A stretch of DNA of 64,000 nt from Physcomitrium patens (Eukaryota; Streptophyta; Bryopsida; Funariales; Funariaceae): positions 5,449,100-5,513,099 of the forward strand of contig NC_037275.1 of NCBI RefSeq assembly GCF_000002425.4. Direction: 5' to 3'. Shown in pieces: positions 25,803 through 37,728 of this stretch (the first letter of the stretch is position 1; each line of letters opens with the position of its first letter). A program made the translations under genes and the position numbers. Under the pieces are notes generated by a model that was given only the letters and a program-made list of their open reading frames with translations, was not told the origin of the DNA and searched no databases.

Positions 25803-25978
25803 TGTGAACTCAGAAACTGGCACTCATCATTCGATGCAGAACGAGAATAAGGAACACAGCTAATACAAGCTTAGATCAACTATTTGTGAATAGCACAAGG
25901 TGGTGTATAAGAACATTTTGTGTTTTCAGGTTCCCATAGATGAGAACATGATTAGAACGTAGGAGTGTTTATCCAATA
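25803..25978 (-). repeat. 5' LTR of the minus-strand copia element
   Basis: Partner of 22250-22424. It abuts the primer-binding site at 25791-25802. Confidence 0.88.
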
Positions 25979-26112
25979 GAACTTGCAGTTCCCAAAGTGT
26001 GTTGAGGCTGGACGGGGTGGATACAGTGCCAGAGCTCCCGATGTCTAGTGTATATATGTGCACCCTGATTGTTATCTTAACAATATAGCTACAGATATTG
26101 CATCTCGTCTTT
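25979..26112. other. Host sequence resuming after the copia insertion
   Basis: Moderate-GC sequence beginning GAACTTGCAGTTCCC, the right-hand copy of the target duplication, which continues the DNA interrupted at 22249. No gene recognised. Confidence 0.4.
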
Positions 26113-26328
26113 AATATTGTGTGCGATATGTACTTTGTACACCAAATATAAGTTAATCCACCTCAACCAAGATGAACTACACCATCATGTTTAGGATGTC
26201 AACCTTAATTTTATTGAACTAATATTGTGTGCAATATATACTTTGTACACCAAATATAAATAAATCCACCTCAACCAAGATGAACTACACCATCATATTT
26301 AGGATGTCAAACTTCATTTTAATAGAAT
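26113..26328 (+). repeat. Two-copy tandem repeat, 108-bp unit
   Basis: Copy 1 (26113-26220) and copy 2 (26221-26328) both begin AATATTGTGTGC and share TACTTTGTACACCAAATATA and CACCTCAACCAAGATGAACT. They differ at about a dozen positions, so the duplication is not very recent. Confidence 0.9.
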
Positions 26329-27499
26329 GTAAGAATGCTTTTTATATATGTCATAAAAATATTACACAGATTAATAAATAAATAAAAATCATACAATGTG
26401 TATTTCAATTAAGGAATCAATTTTACAATAAACAAATAAACAAGTAAAGAATAACACATTATGCTTCTTGTATTAAAATATATCAAACACAAGTATACTT
26501 AATAATAAGTACTACTCACAAAAAAATTCATTCTTTATTATCTTATATTATAATAATGTGGTTGGACACTATATTTTAAAGCTGTGTATTTGTATTTGTT
26601 TATATATCATATCACAATGTTAATATGATATGTTTTGTTGCTCCATATTACATATTATTTGTTCTATTAAAGATTGTTATACAAATATTGACTAAATTAC
26701 TATTATAATAACTATATGACAAAGAAGTTTACAACATGCAATATATTCTTATTTTATAACAATCTATGAGAACTAACCACATTTCTCCTCAAATATACCT
26801 TAATTGTAAAATTCAGAAATGTCTATTTAACATAACAATGCAAATGTTTAAGCTTCACTTGTATTGATGCATATTCTGCATTAAAATTAACATTTTGTGG
26901 ATTGGTTGCTTGAGGATTGATGCTTAAAATTATATAGATGCTTGTATGCCACAATAAAAATAGAAGAGATAGAGAGATTTTTGCTTGCATGTTTTTTTAT
27001 TTTATCTTTCAAATAATAGTTTCAATTTGTCTAAATAATTTTGTTTAAAAATATCAGACTATTAAATAAAGTATTATAAAATCCACATTCTCATGGATGA
27101 TTTGTTCTATATAGATAAACACAATTAAGGCATTCAATGTATAGAATTGTTTTTAGCAATAATAATTTAATTTTATTGTATGTGGATTGTAAGCTAAAAT
27201 AATATACATGCTATTATTTATTTCCTAAATGTATAAATAAAAATCTCTCAATTTATAAAATTTTATTTATTACCTTATTTAAAAATAAACATAATTATAT
27301 ATAATGAATACTAAATATTTAAATACTCACTTAAGATGTTCAAGTACCATATTCACCAAATATAGATAAGGCCATTGCAAATTAAAGACGTATCAAATTT
27401 TTCTATATATTAAGTTTATAATTATTTTAAAAAAATAAAATAAAGTAAAAAGTGATATATTTAATCTAAAAAAATTAGAAATATTTTCTAAAACTATAA
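26329..27499. other. AT-rich intergenic DNA
   Basis: No gene, RNA gene or recognisable element between the 108-bp tandem repeat and the copia element starting at 27505. Confidence 0.6.
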
Positions 27500-27504
27500 A
27501 TAAC

Positions 27505-27997
27505 TGTTAAAATAAAAATAAAAAATATTACCTTGTATAAGATATTACCTTAGGTAAGTTGCTAGTAGTTAAAGGTTTGACTCTTGATATATGGTAAGGA
27601 CATCCAATGGATATAGGACGAAGTCATGAACCAAGAGTCAAAGTCAAAAGGATAAAGTATTAACAAAGGAATATCCCAAGACTAAGTATGAGTCATTAGT
27701 GTGTGTCATAGGATACCCTCGTAGTTCGTGAAATACCAAAGGATCCTAAGAGCATGTGTGTAAGACGTAAGAGTAATTAGTATTGGACATAGGATACTCT
27801 TGGGACTCGTGAGATGCCAAAAGGATCCTAGGACCATGTGTATAAAAGTCAAAAGGTGGACATTGTCTTTTAAGACATCAACTACCACCTATAAGTAATA
27901 GATGTTGGAAGTGAGAGATATCTTACTCCATACTCTCTTTGTGTGCAACCTTCTTGATGCTAAGTGTTGTGTCTTCTAAGTACTTGTTTTCTTAATA
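27505..27997 (+). repeat. 5' LTR of the copia element
   Basis: 493 bp, direct repeat of 38879-39371, with a TATA-like TATAAAAG near 27841. Unusually it ends ATA rather than CA in both copies. Confidence 0.93.
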
Positions 27998-28011
27998 GGT
28001 TATGGGCCCAC
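27998..28011 (+). promoter_or_regulatory. Primer-binding site matching the anticodon region of initiator tRNA-Met
   Basis: GGTTATGGGCCCAC directly follows the 5' LTR and is the exact complement of GUGGGCCCAUAACC, the anticodon stem-loop region (CAU anticodon) of plant initiator tRNA-Met. Drosophila copia is known to prime from a half-tRNA cut in this loop. The tRNA sequence is recalled, not searched. Confidence 0.8.
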
Positions 28012-31000
28012 TCACCTTTATTTATGAATTTTGAAGTGCTTTGAAGTCTTTCTTGTTATAAAGAGTAGATCTTATGGTTATTGCTGAAGTTTGAGTTTGT
28101 TATCTTTTAATCCTTCTTATGTATCTAGTTGTTGATGTAATTTTGCTCTTATTTATTGTTAAGTGCACTCATAGTCTTTGTTGATGTTAGACTCCATATA
28201 ATGATGTTTTAAAACTCTAGTGTTATATTTCTTTTCTGAAATTTATCATTGATGTTCTAACTTTGTGATTTCATGTACTTAACTTCTTAAGAGATTGTTC
28301 TATTTTCACAAGAAGTATTTTTTGTGAGATTAGAAGTATTTTGTGAGAAAAGAGAGGTGATTGAAGAGTGACAAAGCTTATATAAGAGATTCAGATAGAA
28401 TGTAAGACTTATGAGAAGTCTTATATGTGAAGTTGAGAGTGATACAAGAGTGAAATCACTTGTTTACTTATAAAGAGGGCATTCTAGGTTTTTAAGGCAA
28501 CAACACCTTCTTGTTGATTTTGAGAGTTCTATATCTTCTTTTCTTGATTTTCTTTCACACATCCCTTCCTTATACATTCTTCAAGTGAGGGTGAGAGCTT
28601 GAGAGTGATTGAGAAGTTTAGAAGTGACAACTTTTACCATTGGAAGAAGAAAATAGAGCTTTTGTTGGCTTCATTGGACCTTTGGGACATTGTTGATGAA
28701 AGTGAAGACCCTCCAAGTGACAATGCTGATATCAAAGTGAAGAAGGAGTACAAATGTCATGAAAGAAAGGCTTTTGGGATAATTTCAACAAACCTTGATT
28801 ATGCCAACTTTTCACATGTTATAGCTTGCAATGGACCAGCGGAAGCATGAAAGATTCTTTGGAACATCTATGAGAGTAGAAACCTTGCCAACATCCTTTG
28901 GACAAGAAGGAAGTTCTTGACAGTAAAGATGGAAGAAGGAGATGACCTCATGGCTCATGTTAACAAGGTAAAAGTACTTGCTAATCAACTAGCAGTTGTT
29001 GACAAATCAGTTGATGATAAGGACATTGTGTTGACATTGCTCATGAACCTTCCCGAATCCTACAACTACCTCATTGTGGCATTGGAGTCCATCAATATGA
29101 AGGAGCTTACCATTAACTATGTCACATCAAGACTTGTCCATGAAGTGACCAAGAGGAAAAAAAAGGAGCTTGTAAGTAATGATTCGGCTCTATTTTCAAG
29201 ACAAGGCAAAGATAGATATTCTCACCAAAATGATAATTCAAAAAGCAATATGAGGAATTGCTATATTTGTGGGAAACCAGATCATTTTGCTAGAAATTGC
29301 TACAAGACCAAGAAAAGAGATACGGAGAATGCAAACAATGCTAGTGATAGTTTTGGTGGAGATGAATATGGTTTTATGGCAAAAGAATGAGCCTCCATGG
29401 ATGCCATGTCAAAGTAGATTATAGATTCATGTGCTACTAAGCACATGACACCATACAAGTGTTCATTTGATACTTATGAAGAAATCTCAGCAACAAAAGT
29501 GTAGTTGGGAGACAATGGCATGGTACAAGCCATTGGAATTGACTCCATTGTAGTAGAGATTGTTGTGAAGGACCAAATGAAGAGGATCAGATTGAAAGAA
29601 GTCTTACATGTGCCAAAAATGAAGAAGAACCTCCTTTCGATGAGCAAACTTGTATCACATGGTTGTAAGGTTCAATTTGATATGAATGGATGTTTTGTCA
29701 AGACATTACATGGCCAACATGTTGCCAAAGGCCTTAGAGATGGAAATCTCTATTTCATCAATTGCAAAAAGGTGAATAGAATTGAAATGGCGGTATTTGC
29801 TGATTTTCCACAAGATCAAGTCAAGTTTGGAATTTGGCATCAACGACTTGATCATTTAAATGCCAAATGCATGAAGGAGCTCCAATCCATGGTAAGTGGC
29901 TTGGATCTTGGTCAATTTAGCTACAATGCCATGACACTTGCTTGTGAAGGATGTATACAAGGCAAACAAGAAAGGGCTTCATTTCCAAGTGGAGTTGCAA
30001 TACGTGCAACAAAATTGTTGGAGATTGTGCACTTAGATGTTTGTGGACCAATGAAGACACCATCAATTGGAGGAACAAGGTACTTTATTACATTTATTGA
30101 TGATTTCTCAAGAAAGGTGTAGATTTACTTCATTAAAGCTAAAAGTGAATATTTCTCAAAGTTTAAGGAATTTAAGGCTCTTGTAGAGAAACAATGTGAG
30201 AGTAAGATCAAAGTGTTAAGAACGGACAATAGAGGTGAATACATGTCAAAGCATTTTGATGACTTCATGAAGATTCAAGGTATTGCAAGACAAACCTCTA
30301 CTCCTTACATTCCACAACAAAATGGAGTTGCTAAAAGAACAAATCATACCATTGTAGAGATGGCAAGGAGTATGCTTCATACACAAAACCTTGGGCATGA
30401 ATATTGGGCGGAAGTTGTGATAAATGCAGTATACACAAGGAATAGGTGCCCTACAAGTGCACTTATATCAATGACTCCACAAGAAGCTTAGAGTGGGAAG
30501 AAACCTTGTGTTTCACACATGAGGATTTTTGGATGCATTGCTTATGCAAAGGTATCAAATTGTATGAGGTCCAAACTTGATGCAAAAGGTACAAAATGTA
30601 TATTTGTTGGATGTTGTGAAGGTACCAAAGCATATAAACTAATGTGTTTAGAAACCAAGAAGATCATCAAAAGTCGTGATGTAGAATTTTTGGAGCATAA
30701 GAGTACTTTTGAGTATTTAGAAGAGTGTCCAAGTGGAAGTAAAGGTGTGTTTGTGGATACATCTTCAAGTTCAGCAAAGAAAGAAGAAGAAGAAGATGAT
30801 GATGACAATGAGGATGGTGGAAATAGAAGTCAAGATCAAGTGCCAAAGAAGGTAAATCATAGTGTGCCTTCAATTGCTAGAACCAACAATGAAGATATTG
30901 AAGGTGATGATGATGATGAAAAATATCAACCTTAAAGTGAGAAAAGACAAGCATTGAGGAAGAAGAAGGATGGAATGCAAGAAGAAGGGTCTTCTTCAAA

Positions 31001-31962
31001 TAAAAGGAGATATCTTTTGAAAGAAAGAAAACCACGTGGTCAATGGTAGAAGGACCACATCTTTCCTCAAGTACGTGAAGAACATGCCAATGTTGCATTT
31101 CTTGCTGATCCGTTGACTTTATGTGATGCAATGAAGTCCATAGATGCGTTGAAGTGGGAGAATGCTATGAAAGAAGAATACAAATCATTCATGGACAATG
31201 GAACATGGGAATTGACTCAACTTCCACCAAATCGATCTTCAATTGGTTGTAAGTGGGTGTTTAGAACCAAAAGGGATGCAATAGATAATATTATGAGATA
31301 CAAGTCTAGATTGGTTGCCAAAGGCTACTCAGAAGTTGCTGGTGTAGATTTCAATGAAACATTTGCTCCTGTGGCCAAATTCACCACTATTAGAACCATT
31401 GTGGCAATTGGGGCAACAATGGATTTGAAAATGCATCAAATGGATGTAAAGACAGCTTTCTTGAATGGAAGTTTGAAAGAAGACATCTACATGGATCAAC
31501 ATCAAGGATTTGTTGAAGAAGGCAAACAACACCTTGTTTATAAGTTGAAGAAATCATTGTATGGACTAAAGCAATCACCAAGGGTATGGTACCAATGCAT
31601 TGATACATTCTTTGTGAATGAAGGATTTGTAAGGAGTGAGGCTGATCATTCCTTATATGTGTTACAATCAAATGAGTTCATATTGATTGTCATCCTCTAT
31701 GTTGATGATTTGATCATTTTAACCAATACATTGAAGATGATGGATTGGTTGAAGGCAAAGTTAGAAAAGGAGTATGAAATAAGTGATTTGGAAGAGCTTC
31801 ACTATTGTTTAGAAGTGGAGTTTGTAAAAGATCATGCTAAGAAGACCATTACAATGAGCTAAAGCAAGTACATTGAAGAAGTATTGAAACGATTGAATAT
31901 GGAGGAGTGTAAGCCTATTGGAACACCATTGGAGGCAAATTTGAAGTTGATGAAGCTCACGA

Positions 31963-32408
31963 TGTTAGGGACATAATCCTTACAACCTTCTAGAGACAAG
32001 TTTCTATAACCTTCTAGAGACAGATTTCTAGAACCTTCTAGAGACAAGTTTCTAGAACCTTCTAGAAGCAAGTCTCTAGAACCTTCTAGAAGCTTCTTAC
32101 TTGATAGAAGATGTTAGGGACATAGTCCTTAGAATCTTATAGAAATAAGTTTCTAGAACCTTCTAGAAGCAAGTCTCTGGAACCTTCTAGAAGCTTCTTA
32201 GTTGATAGAAGTTGCTTCAAAAGCTTCCTAAATAGGAGTATATATTGGAATCAAGGCTGAAGAGTTCTTCAGTCTCGACAACACATCCCTTGGAGCTCTA
32301 GTTCACCTCTCTGGTATTCTTCTTGTATTCATCTGATTAATCTAGTTCTTGCCAGTTCTTCTTGAACTTCTTGTTAGATCTCGAGTCTGTATTTCTGTGT
32401 CCATGATA
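31963..32408 (+). repeat. 5' LTR of the chromovirus
   Basis: Starts TGTTAGGGACATAA. The U3 part carries two copies of a ~150-bp block, each opening TGTTAGGGACATA and closing near GATAGAAG, and is longer than the 3' LTR by one ~24-bp TTCTAGAACC repeat unit. A TATA box TATATATT lies at 32239-32246. Confidence 0.93.
32026..32246 (+). promoter_or_regulatory. Heat-shock-element array and TATA box in the chromovirus LTR
   Basis: Perfect four-unit heat-shock elements (alternating TTC and GAA every 5 bases) occur at 32050-32067 (TTCTAGAACCTTCTAGAA), 32079-32096 (GAACCTTCTAGAAGCTTC), 32151-32168 and 32180-32197, and a three-unit one begins at 32026. They end ~40 bases upstream of TATATATT at 32239. 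The same pattern is in the 3' LTR. Binding by heat-shock factors is inferred from the consensus. Confidence 0.75.
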
Positions 32409-32460
32409 GTTTGTCGAGACTTCACTCACCTCATATATCAAAGTTAGTTTCTTTCTCGAT

Positions 32461-32649
32461 AGAGTGCGGATTACCCCTCTGCTTGGAAGTGTACTAGCAT
32501 TTTAAAGGTTGCGGATTACCCTCCTCTAAACTGATACTTCTTTTGTTACAATATTGGAGTCTTATTCTTCTTGGAGAGAGTGGATTACTCCTTTTCTTGA
32601 AGCTCTTAAGGCATTTTAGAGGTTGCGGAGTACCCTCCTCTAAACTAAT
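32461..32649 (+). repeat. Tandem repeat in the chromovirus leader
   Basis: Two imperfect ~73-bp copies (32461-32533 and 32577-32649) share GAGG/AAGG-TTGCGGA and TACCCTCCTCTAAACT and lie between the 5' LTR and gag. No standard tRNA primer site was recognised next to the LTR. Confidence 0.75.
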
Positions 32650-35600
32650 ATTGTCTTCTTGTAGAGTCATTTCTGTCCTTCTCTTAGAATGGCCGGAGGC
32701 TAAGACATTAGTATGACAAAAAGTTTGGAGTCCAAGTTAGATCCTATCATGAATGCCCTCGCTATGTTATCGCAAAGAACTGCAGAGATTGAAGGAGTCA
32801 TGGCAAGGCTTCATAATGATGGAGCATCTGGGATGGTACAATCTAGGTTGCACCAGCCTCAAACTTCTGCACTTGGAGAAGCAACTTTGCCTCAAGTTCG
32901 ACAAGCACCACTGGTTCTACAACATAAGGAGCCCCGAGTTAGCCTTCCGGACAAGTTCAATGGTACGCATTCTAAGTTTCGAGGATTCGTCAATCAAATC
33001 AGATTGATAACAGTTTTGCAGCCCGAACGCTATCCAACGGAGGAGTCACATGTTGAGCTTGTTGGAATCTTACTTACAGGACAAGCTCTATCATGGTTTG
33101 CTCCTTTGTTTGAGAAATGATCGTCCATACTAAACAACTTTGAAACCTTTTTAGAGGCGTTTGCGAAAGTATTTGGTAAACACGACAAGGTTCGATGGAC
33201 TACAACAAAGATCCGGTCACTACTACAAGGGATGCGCTCTACATCAGTCTATGCATCAGACTTCAGATAATTAGCATGCGACATGAATTGGGACGAAGAA
33301 GCGTTGATGAGTCAATTCTATTGGGGTTTAAGGGATGATATGAAGGATTTGCTGTTAACTCTTCCTGATCCACAAACGCTCAACAAAGCTATTAGCCAAG
33401 TTGTAAAGTGCGATAATCGCCTATTCCAATTCCGCTAAGATCAACGTTTAAGACATCGTATGATTTGCCACGTCCCAACTATGTCGGCAAGCAAAGTGAA
33501 TTCACATTCAGAGGTAGAAGACATGCAAATTGATGCAATACGTGTTAAATCCCTTACCCTAGAAGAAAAAAAGCGACGTATGGAGGAAGGTCTATGCTTG
33601 TATTGTGGTGAAGAAGGCCACAAAGTTGGAAACTGCCCCAAGAAGCAAAATCGACGTATTATCAAGACTAGGGGTACGTTTGTTCAGGAAAACGAGGATG
33701 CCCAGCTACAATAGGAACCGTACGGCTGGACAGTGAAATATCGCAACAACAACCAGGTTCCTTTCTTTCCGCTCAACGTGCCCTTTGCTTTACAATCCTT
33801 TTGCTTATTGGCCCTCAGAAACTGAGAACCTTAGCATTATTAAATTCAGGAGCATCTGCTTGTTTCTTAGACGAAGAATTTGTGAAGTGTCATAAGATCC
33901 CTTCAGTACAAAAATCCAAACCTATTCACATTGAGGTCATAGATGGACGACCCTTATTGTTTGGTAGTGTCACCCATGAATCAAAACCTATAGAAGTGGC
34001 ATTTAAGGGCCATAGTAGTCATATTATTTTCAATATTATTAGAATTCTATCAAATCCTGTTATTCTTGGTCTTTCCTGGTTGAAAAAGCATAATCCATCC
34101 ATAGATTGGAGGTTGCAGAAGATGACCTTTCCCACAAAACCACCCAAGAGCAAGCCTAGTAGAAAACCCCGAATAAAGAAATCTTTATTCATTGGAGCAA
34201 GAGCGTTTATAAGATTGTCTAAAGAAGGTACACCGTTTGTCATTTATGCAGCTCCAACTACCGAGGAGAAGATCTCGACAACAAGTATACCTGAGCAATA
34301 TAAGGATTTTAAAGACGTGTTTCAAAAGAAGAATAACGACATGCTACCGAAACACCGACCATATGATTGCACCATAGACTTGTAGGAAGGAGCACAACCA
34401 CCTTTTGGCCTAATCTACAATCTATCGTAGATAGAGTTGGCAGAGTTGCGGAAGTACATCGACGAGAATCTAGCCAAGAACTTCATCCGTCATTCAAAAT
34501 CATCAATTGGAGCACCCATCTTATTTGTGAAGAAGAAAGATGGGTTATTGCGGATGTACGTGGACTATCGAGGCCTCAACAAGGTAACAAAGAAGAATTG
34601 TTATCCGTTATCCTTGATTTTTAGTCTCTTAGAATAACTTGGATGTGCAAAGAACTTTACAAAAATTGATCTAAGGGGAGCTTACAACCTCGTACGAATC
34701 AAGGAAGGAGATGAGTGGAAGATAGCGTTCTATACAAGGTATGGCCATTTTGAGTATAATGTCATACCCTTTGGTCTTATCAATGCTCCAGTGGTCTTTC
34801 AACATATGATGAATGACATTTTTCGAGAGCACCTTGACGATTTTGTTGTCATCTATTTGGATGATATTCTGATCTTCTCCAAAAATGAGGAAGAGCATGA
34901 AAAGCACGTTTGTTTGGTCTTGGAGAAACTACGCGAGCAAGGACTATATGTCAAGTTGGACAAGTGTTTATTTCACTAAATAGAAATGGAGTTTCTGGGG
35001 TTCGTTGCGACTACGGAAGGCTTGAAGATGGATCCCAAGAAGGGGGAAGCAATCGTGTCCTGGGAGGTTCCAAAGACGGTTAGAGACGTACAATGCTTTC
35101 TTAATTTTGCCAACTTCTATCGGATCTTCATCAAGAATTACTCTCAAGTTGCTGCTCCTCTCACTCGATTGACATGCAAGGATAAGCTGGAATGGGAACC
35201 TCTAGCGGAAAAGGCGTTTTAAGACCTGAAGTTCACATTTACTATGGCTCCAATCTTGATACATCCTGACTTTACAAAGGCCTTTTATTTAGAAACTGAT
35301 GCTTCGGATTTTGCTTTGGGAGCTGTACTTTTACAAATGGAAGAAGACAAGAAGCTCTATCTGGTTGCATTCTATTCTCGAAAGTTCTCTGCTGCTGAAA
35401 TCAATTATAAGATCCATGATAAGGAACTTCTTGCTATAGTGGACTCTTTCCAAGAATGGCGTCACTTTCTTGAAAAAGCTGCACACCCAGTGACCGTATA
35501 CATAGATCACAAGAATTTGGAGTATTTCATGTCGGCTCGAGTTCTAAATCGACGTCAAGCTTGGTGGAGTATGTTGCTATCTAGATTCGATTTTGTTATC

Positions 35601-37324
35601 ACTTATCAACATGGAAAGCAGCAAGGACTATCTGATGCCTTATCGAGGAGATCGTATCTTGTACCAAAGGTTGGAGAAGCAGCATTTGATCAACAATGTA
35701 CGATATTGTTGAAGCTAGAGTAATTTTGGCTTTCCGCTACTATTGTGCCAATTGATGCTGACTTCTTGAATCAGGTACGTATCATGACGATTGAAGATTC
35801 AGTAGCCATTGATATTAAGCAGCGTGCCAATGACGACAAGTTCAAGGTGGAGGGAGACCTTTTATACTTTGAGGAGCGGTTATATATCCCAAAAGGACTA
35901 GTACGACTCCAAGTTCTTCAATCTCGCCACGATTTTCCAGCTGCGGGACATTTTGGTTTCAACAAGACCTTGGAGCTTATTTCTCGAGATTTTTGGTGGC
36001 CTCAAATGTGGAAGGATATGAAAGATTTTGTCCTCTCCTACGACATCTGTTCAAGATCCAAGAATCCTTGACATCGCCCTTATGGACTCCTACAGCCATT
36101 TCCGATTCCACGTCGACCATGGTCTTCAATTTCCATGGACTTCATCACGGACCTGCCATCATCGAACTCATTTGACAGCATCTTTGTCGTGGTAGATCGG
36201 CTTACAAAGATGGCACATTTTGTCCCTTGTAAGAAGACATCATCCAATGAAGTCACAGCAAGGCTCTTTCTCGATAATGTGTATCGATATCATGGACAAC
36301 CAGATGATATCGTATCAGATCGAGGAACCTAGTTCGTATCAAAGTTTTGGAGATCTCTCTTTGAGATACTGAAGATAGATATCAAGCTTTCTTCGGCTTT
36401 TCATCTTCAAATTAACTGCCAAACGGAACGGATGAACCAAGTCTTGGAACAAAACTTACGATGCAGCATAAACTATCAGCAAGATAATTGGACCATATAT
36501 TTGCCGCTAGCCGAGTTTGCATATAATAACACCCTCCATGCGTTGACTCAATACACACCATTCTTTTCCAACTATGGGTATCATCCAAAGCTTGATTTAT
36601 TGAGTCCGTCAACAAATAACAATCCAACAGCTGAAAGATTTGCAAAACAACTATCAGAGCTTCAAAATACGTTGAAGCTCCAATTACAATCCGCTCAAGA
36701 ATCCTACAAGGCGTCTATAGATAGATTTCGAAATCAAGCACCTACTTTCAAAATTGGAGATAAAACATGGCTTCTTCGATGGAATATCAAGACCAAGTGA
36801 CCATGTCATAAGTAGGACTATTGAAGATTGGGACCATTTATCATCCAGAAGCAAATCAATTCACTGGCGTACCATCTGGAATTATCGGCTTCTATGAAGA
36901 TACATCCAGTCTTTCATGTTTCTCTGTTGGAGCTTTATCGAGAGTCGTCTTTTCCTGGAAGAGTGCAATGTCTGCCACCTAGTATTGAGATCAAGAACCA
37001 CGAGGAATATGAGGTTGAAAAGGTGTTGGATTCACAACGAAGGTGGAGCAAGTTGGAGTATCTTATTCATTGGTGCGACTACCACATTAATGAGCAAACG
37101 TGGGAGCCAGCTAAAAATCTCACCAATGCGTCGCAAAAGGTACAGGAGTTTCATCAACAACATCCTCATAAACCTAAGCCGGTTCGACGATAGCTTCTTT
37201 CTGAAGCTTGCTCACCCAAGAATATAAGAAAGGGGGAGAGCACCACCAAAATTCGTAGTTGATGTAGTTATTTTCTCTAAGATAAAATAGAATTTTTTCA
37301 ATAGCCATAGTTTGGTCTTTTGAT

Positions 37325-37678
37325 ATGGATAGCCAAGAGATATATACTATGTCAGTCAGATTATCTCAACCGACTAACTCACGAAGGCGACCTCGAGATG
37401 AAGAACTGCCTACACTACGACAACGATGGAGGATATCAAGTAACCGATCACTGGTGATTATATTTGAGTCTGAGCTTGCTTACGATGGTCAGCCAGAAGG
37501 CGTGTTTGCAGGACAATTTCACAATGAGGATACGGAAGTTCATGCTTGGTCAGAAGTTGAAGGAGTAGGTCACTTCCGTTGGCTTCAAGGACCAATAAAC
37601 CACTTGCCTCGTGAACAACAGTTGGAGTTCATAGCAGACATTATGCGACAGATCTTCATTTTCTTGCGTTGGTACTGA
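37325..37678 (+). mobile_element. Extra reading frame between chromodomain and 3' LTR of the chromovirus
   Basis: A 117-codon frame with a normal ATG at 37325, still open, placed after the end of pol (37193) and before the purine tract. It has an Arg-rich N-terminal part (NSRRRPRDEE) followed by an acidic/aromatic part (FESELAYDGQPEG, WSEVEGVGHFRWLQG) and ends FIFLRWY. I recognise no domain, signal peptide or clear membrane helix. Extra frames at this place are known in some gypsy lineages, but I cannot link this one to any. Confidence 0.6.
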
Positions 37679-37728
37679 TTAACAACAATATTGCTTCTCA
37701 GAGACCTCGAAGCTAAAAGAGGGGGTGA

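Larger units (their letters stand above)
22250..25978 (-). mobile_element. Ty1/copia LTR retrotransposon, broken, gag-less, with a hybrid-binding-domain tail
   Basis: Fossil element on the minus strand. LTRs of ~175 bp at 25803-25978 (5') and 22250-22424 (3'), near-matching 5-bp target duplication AAACT/GAACT, tRNA primer site at 25791-25802 and a purine-rich tract GGAGGGAGGGAGGG beside the 3' LTR. Parts in element order: GAG-pre-integrase remnant (~25346-25549), integrase core (~24665-25051), reverse transcriptase with the YGLRQAPRSWYEEIDKIL segment (~23793-24167), RNase H end (~22887-23204), then an extra region 22495-22858. Gag is not recognisable: only ~240 bases separate the primer site from the pre-integrase region. 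The coding part carries several breaks (roughly six or more). LTR divergence is visibly above that of the chromovirus at 32-38 kb, suggesting an older insertion. Confidence 0.9.

Noticed and set aside
30542-31131. Several minus-strand frames
   Set aside because: Shadows of the plus-strand copia integrase region, rich in Ser/His from antisense of Glu/Asp codons.
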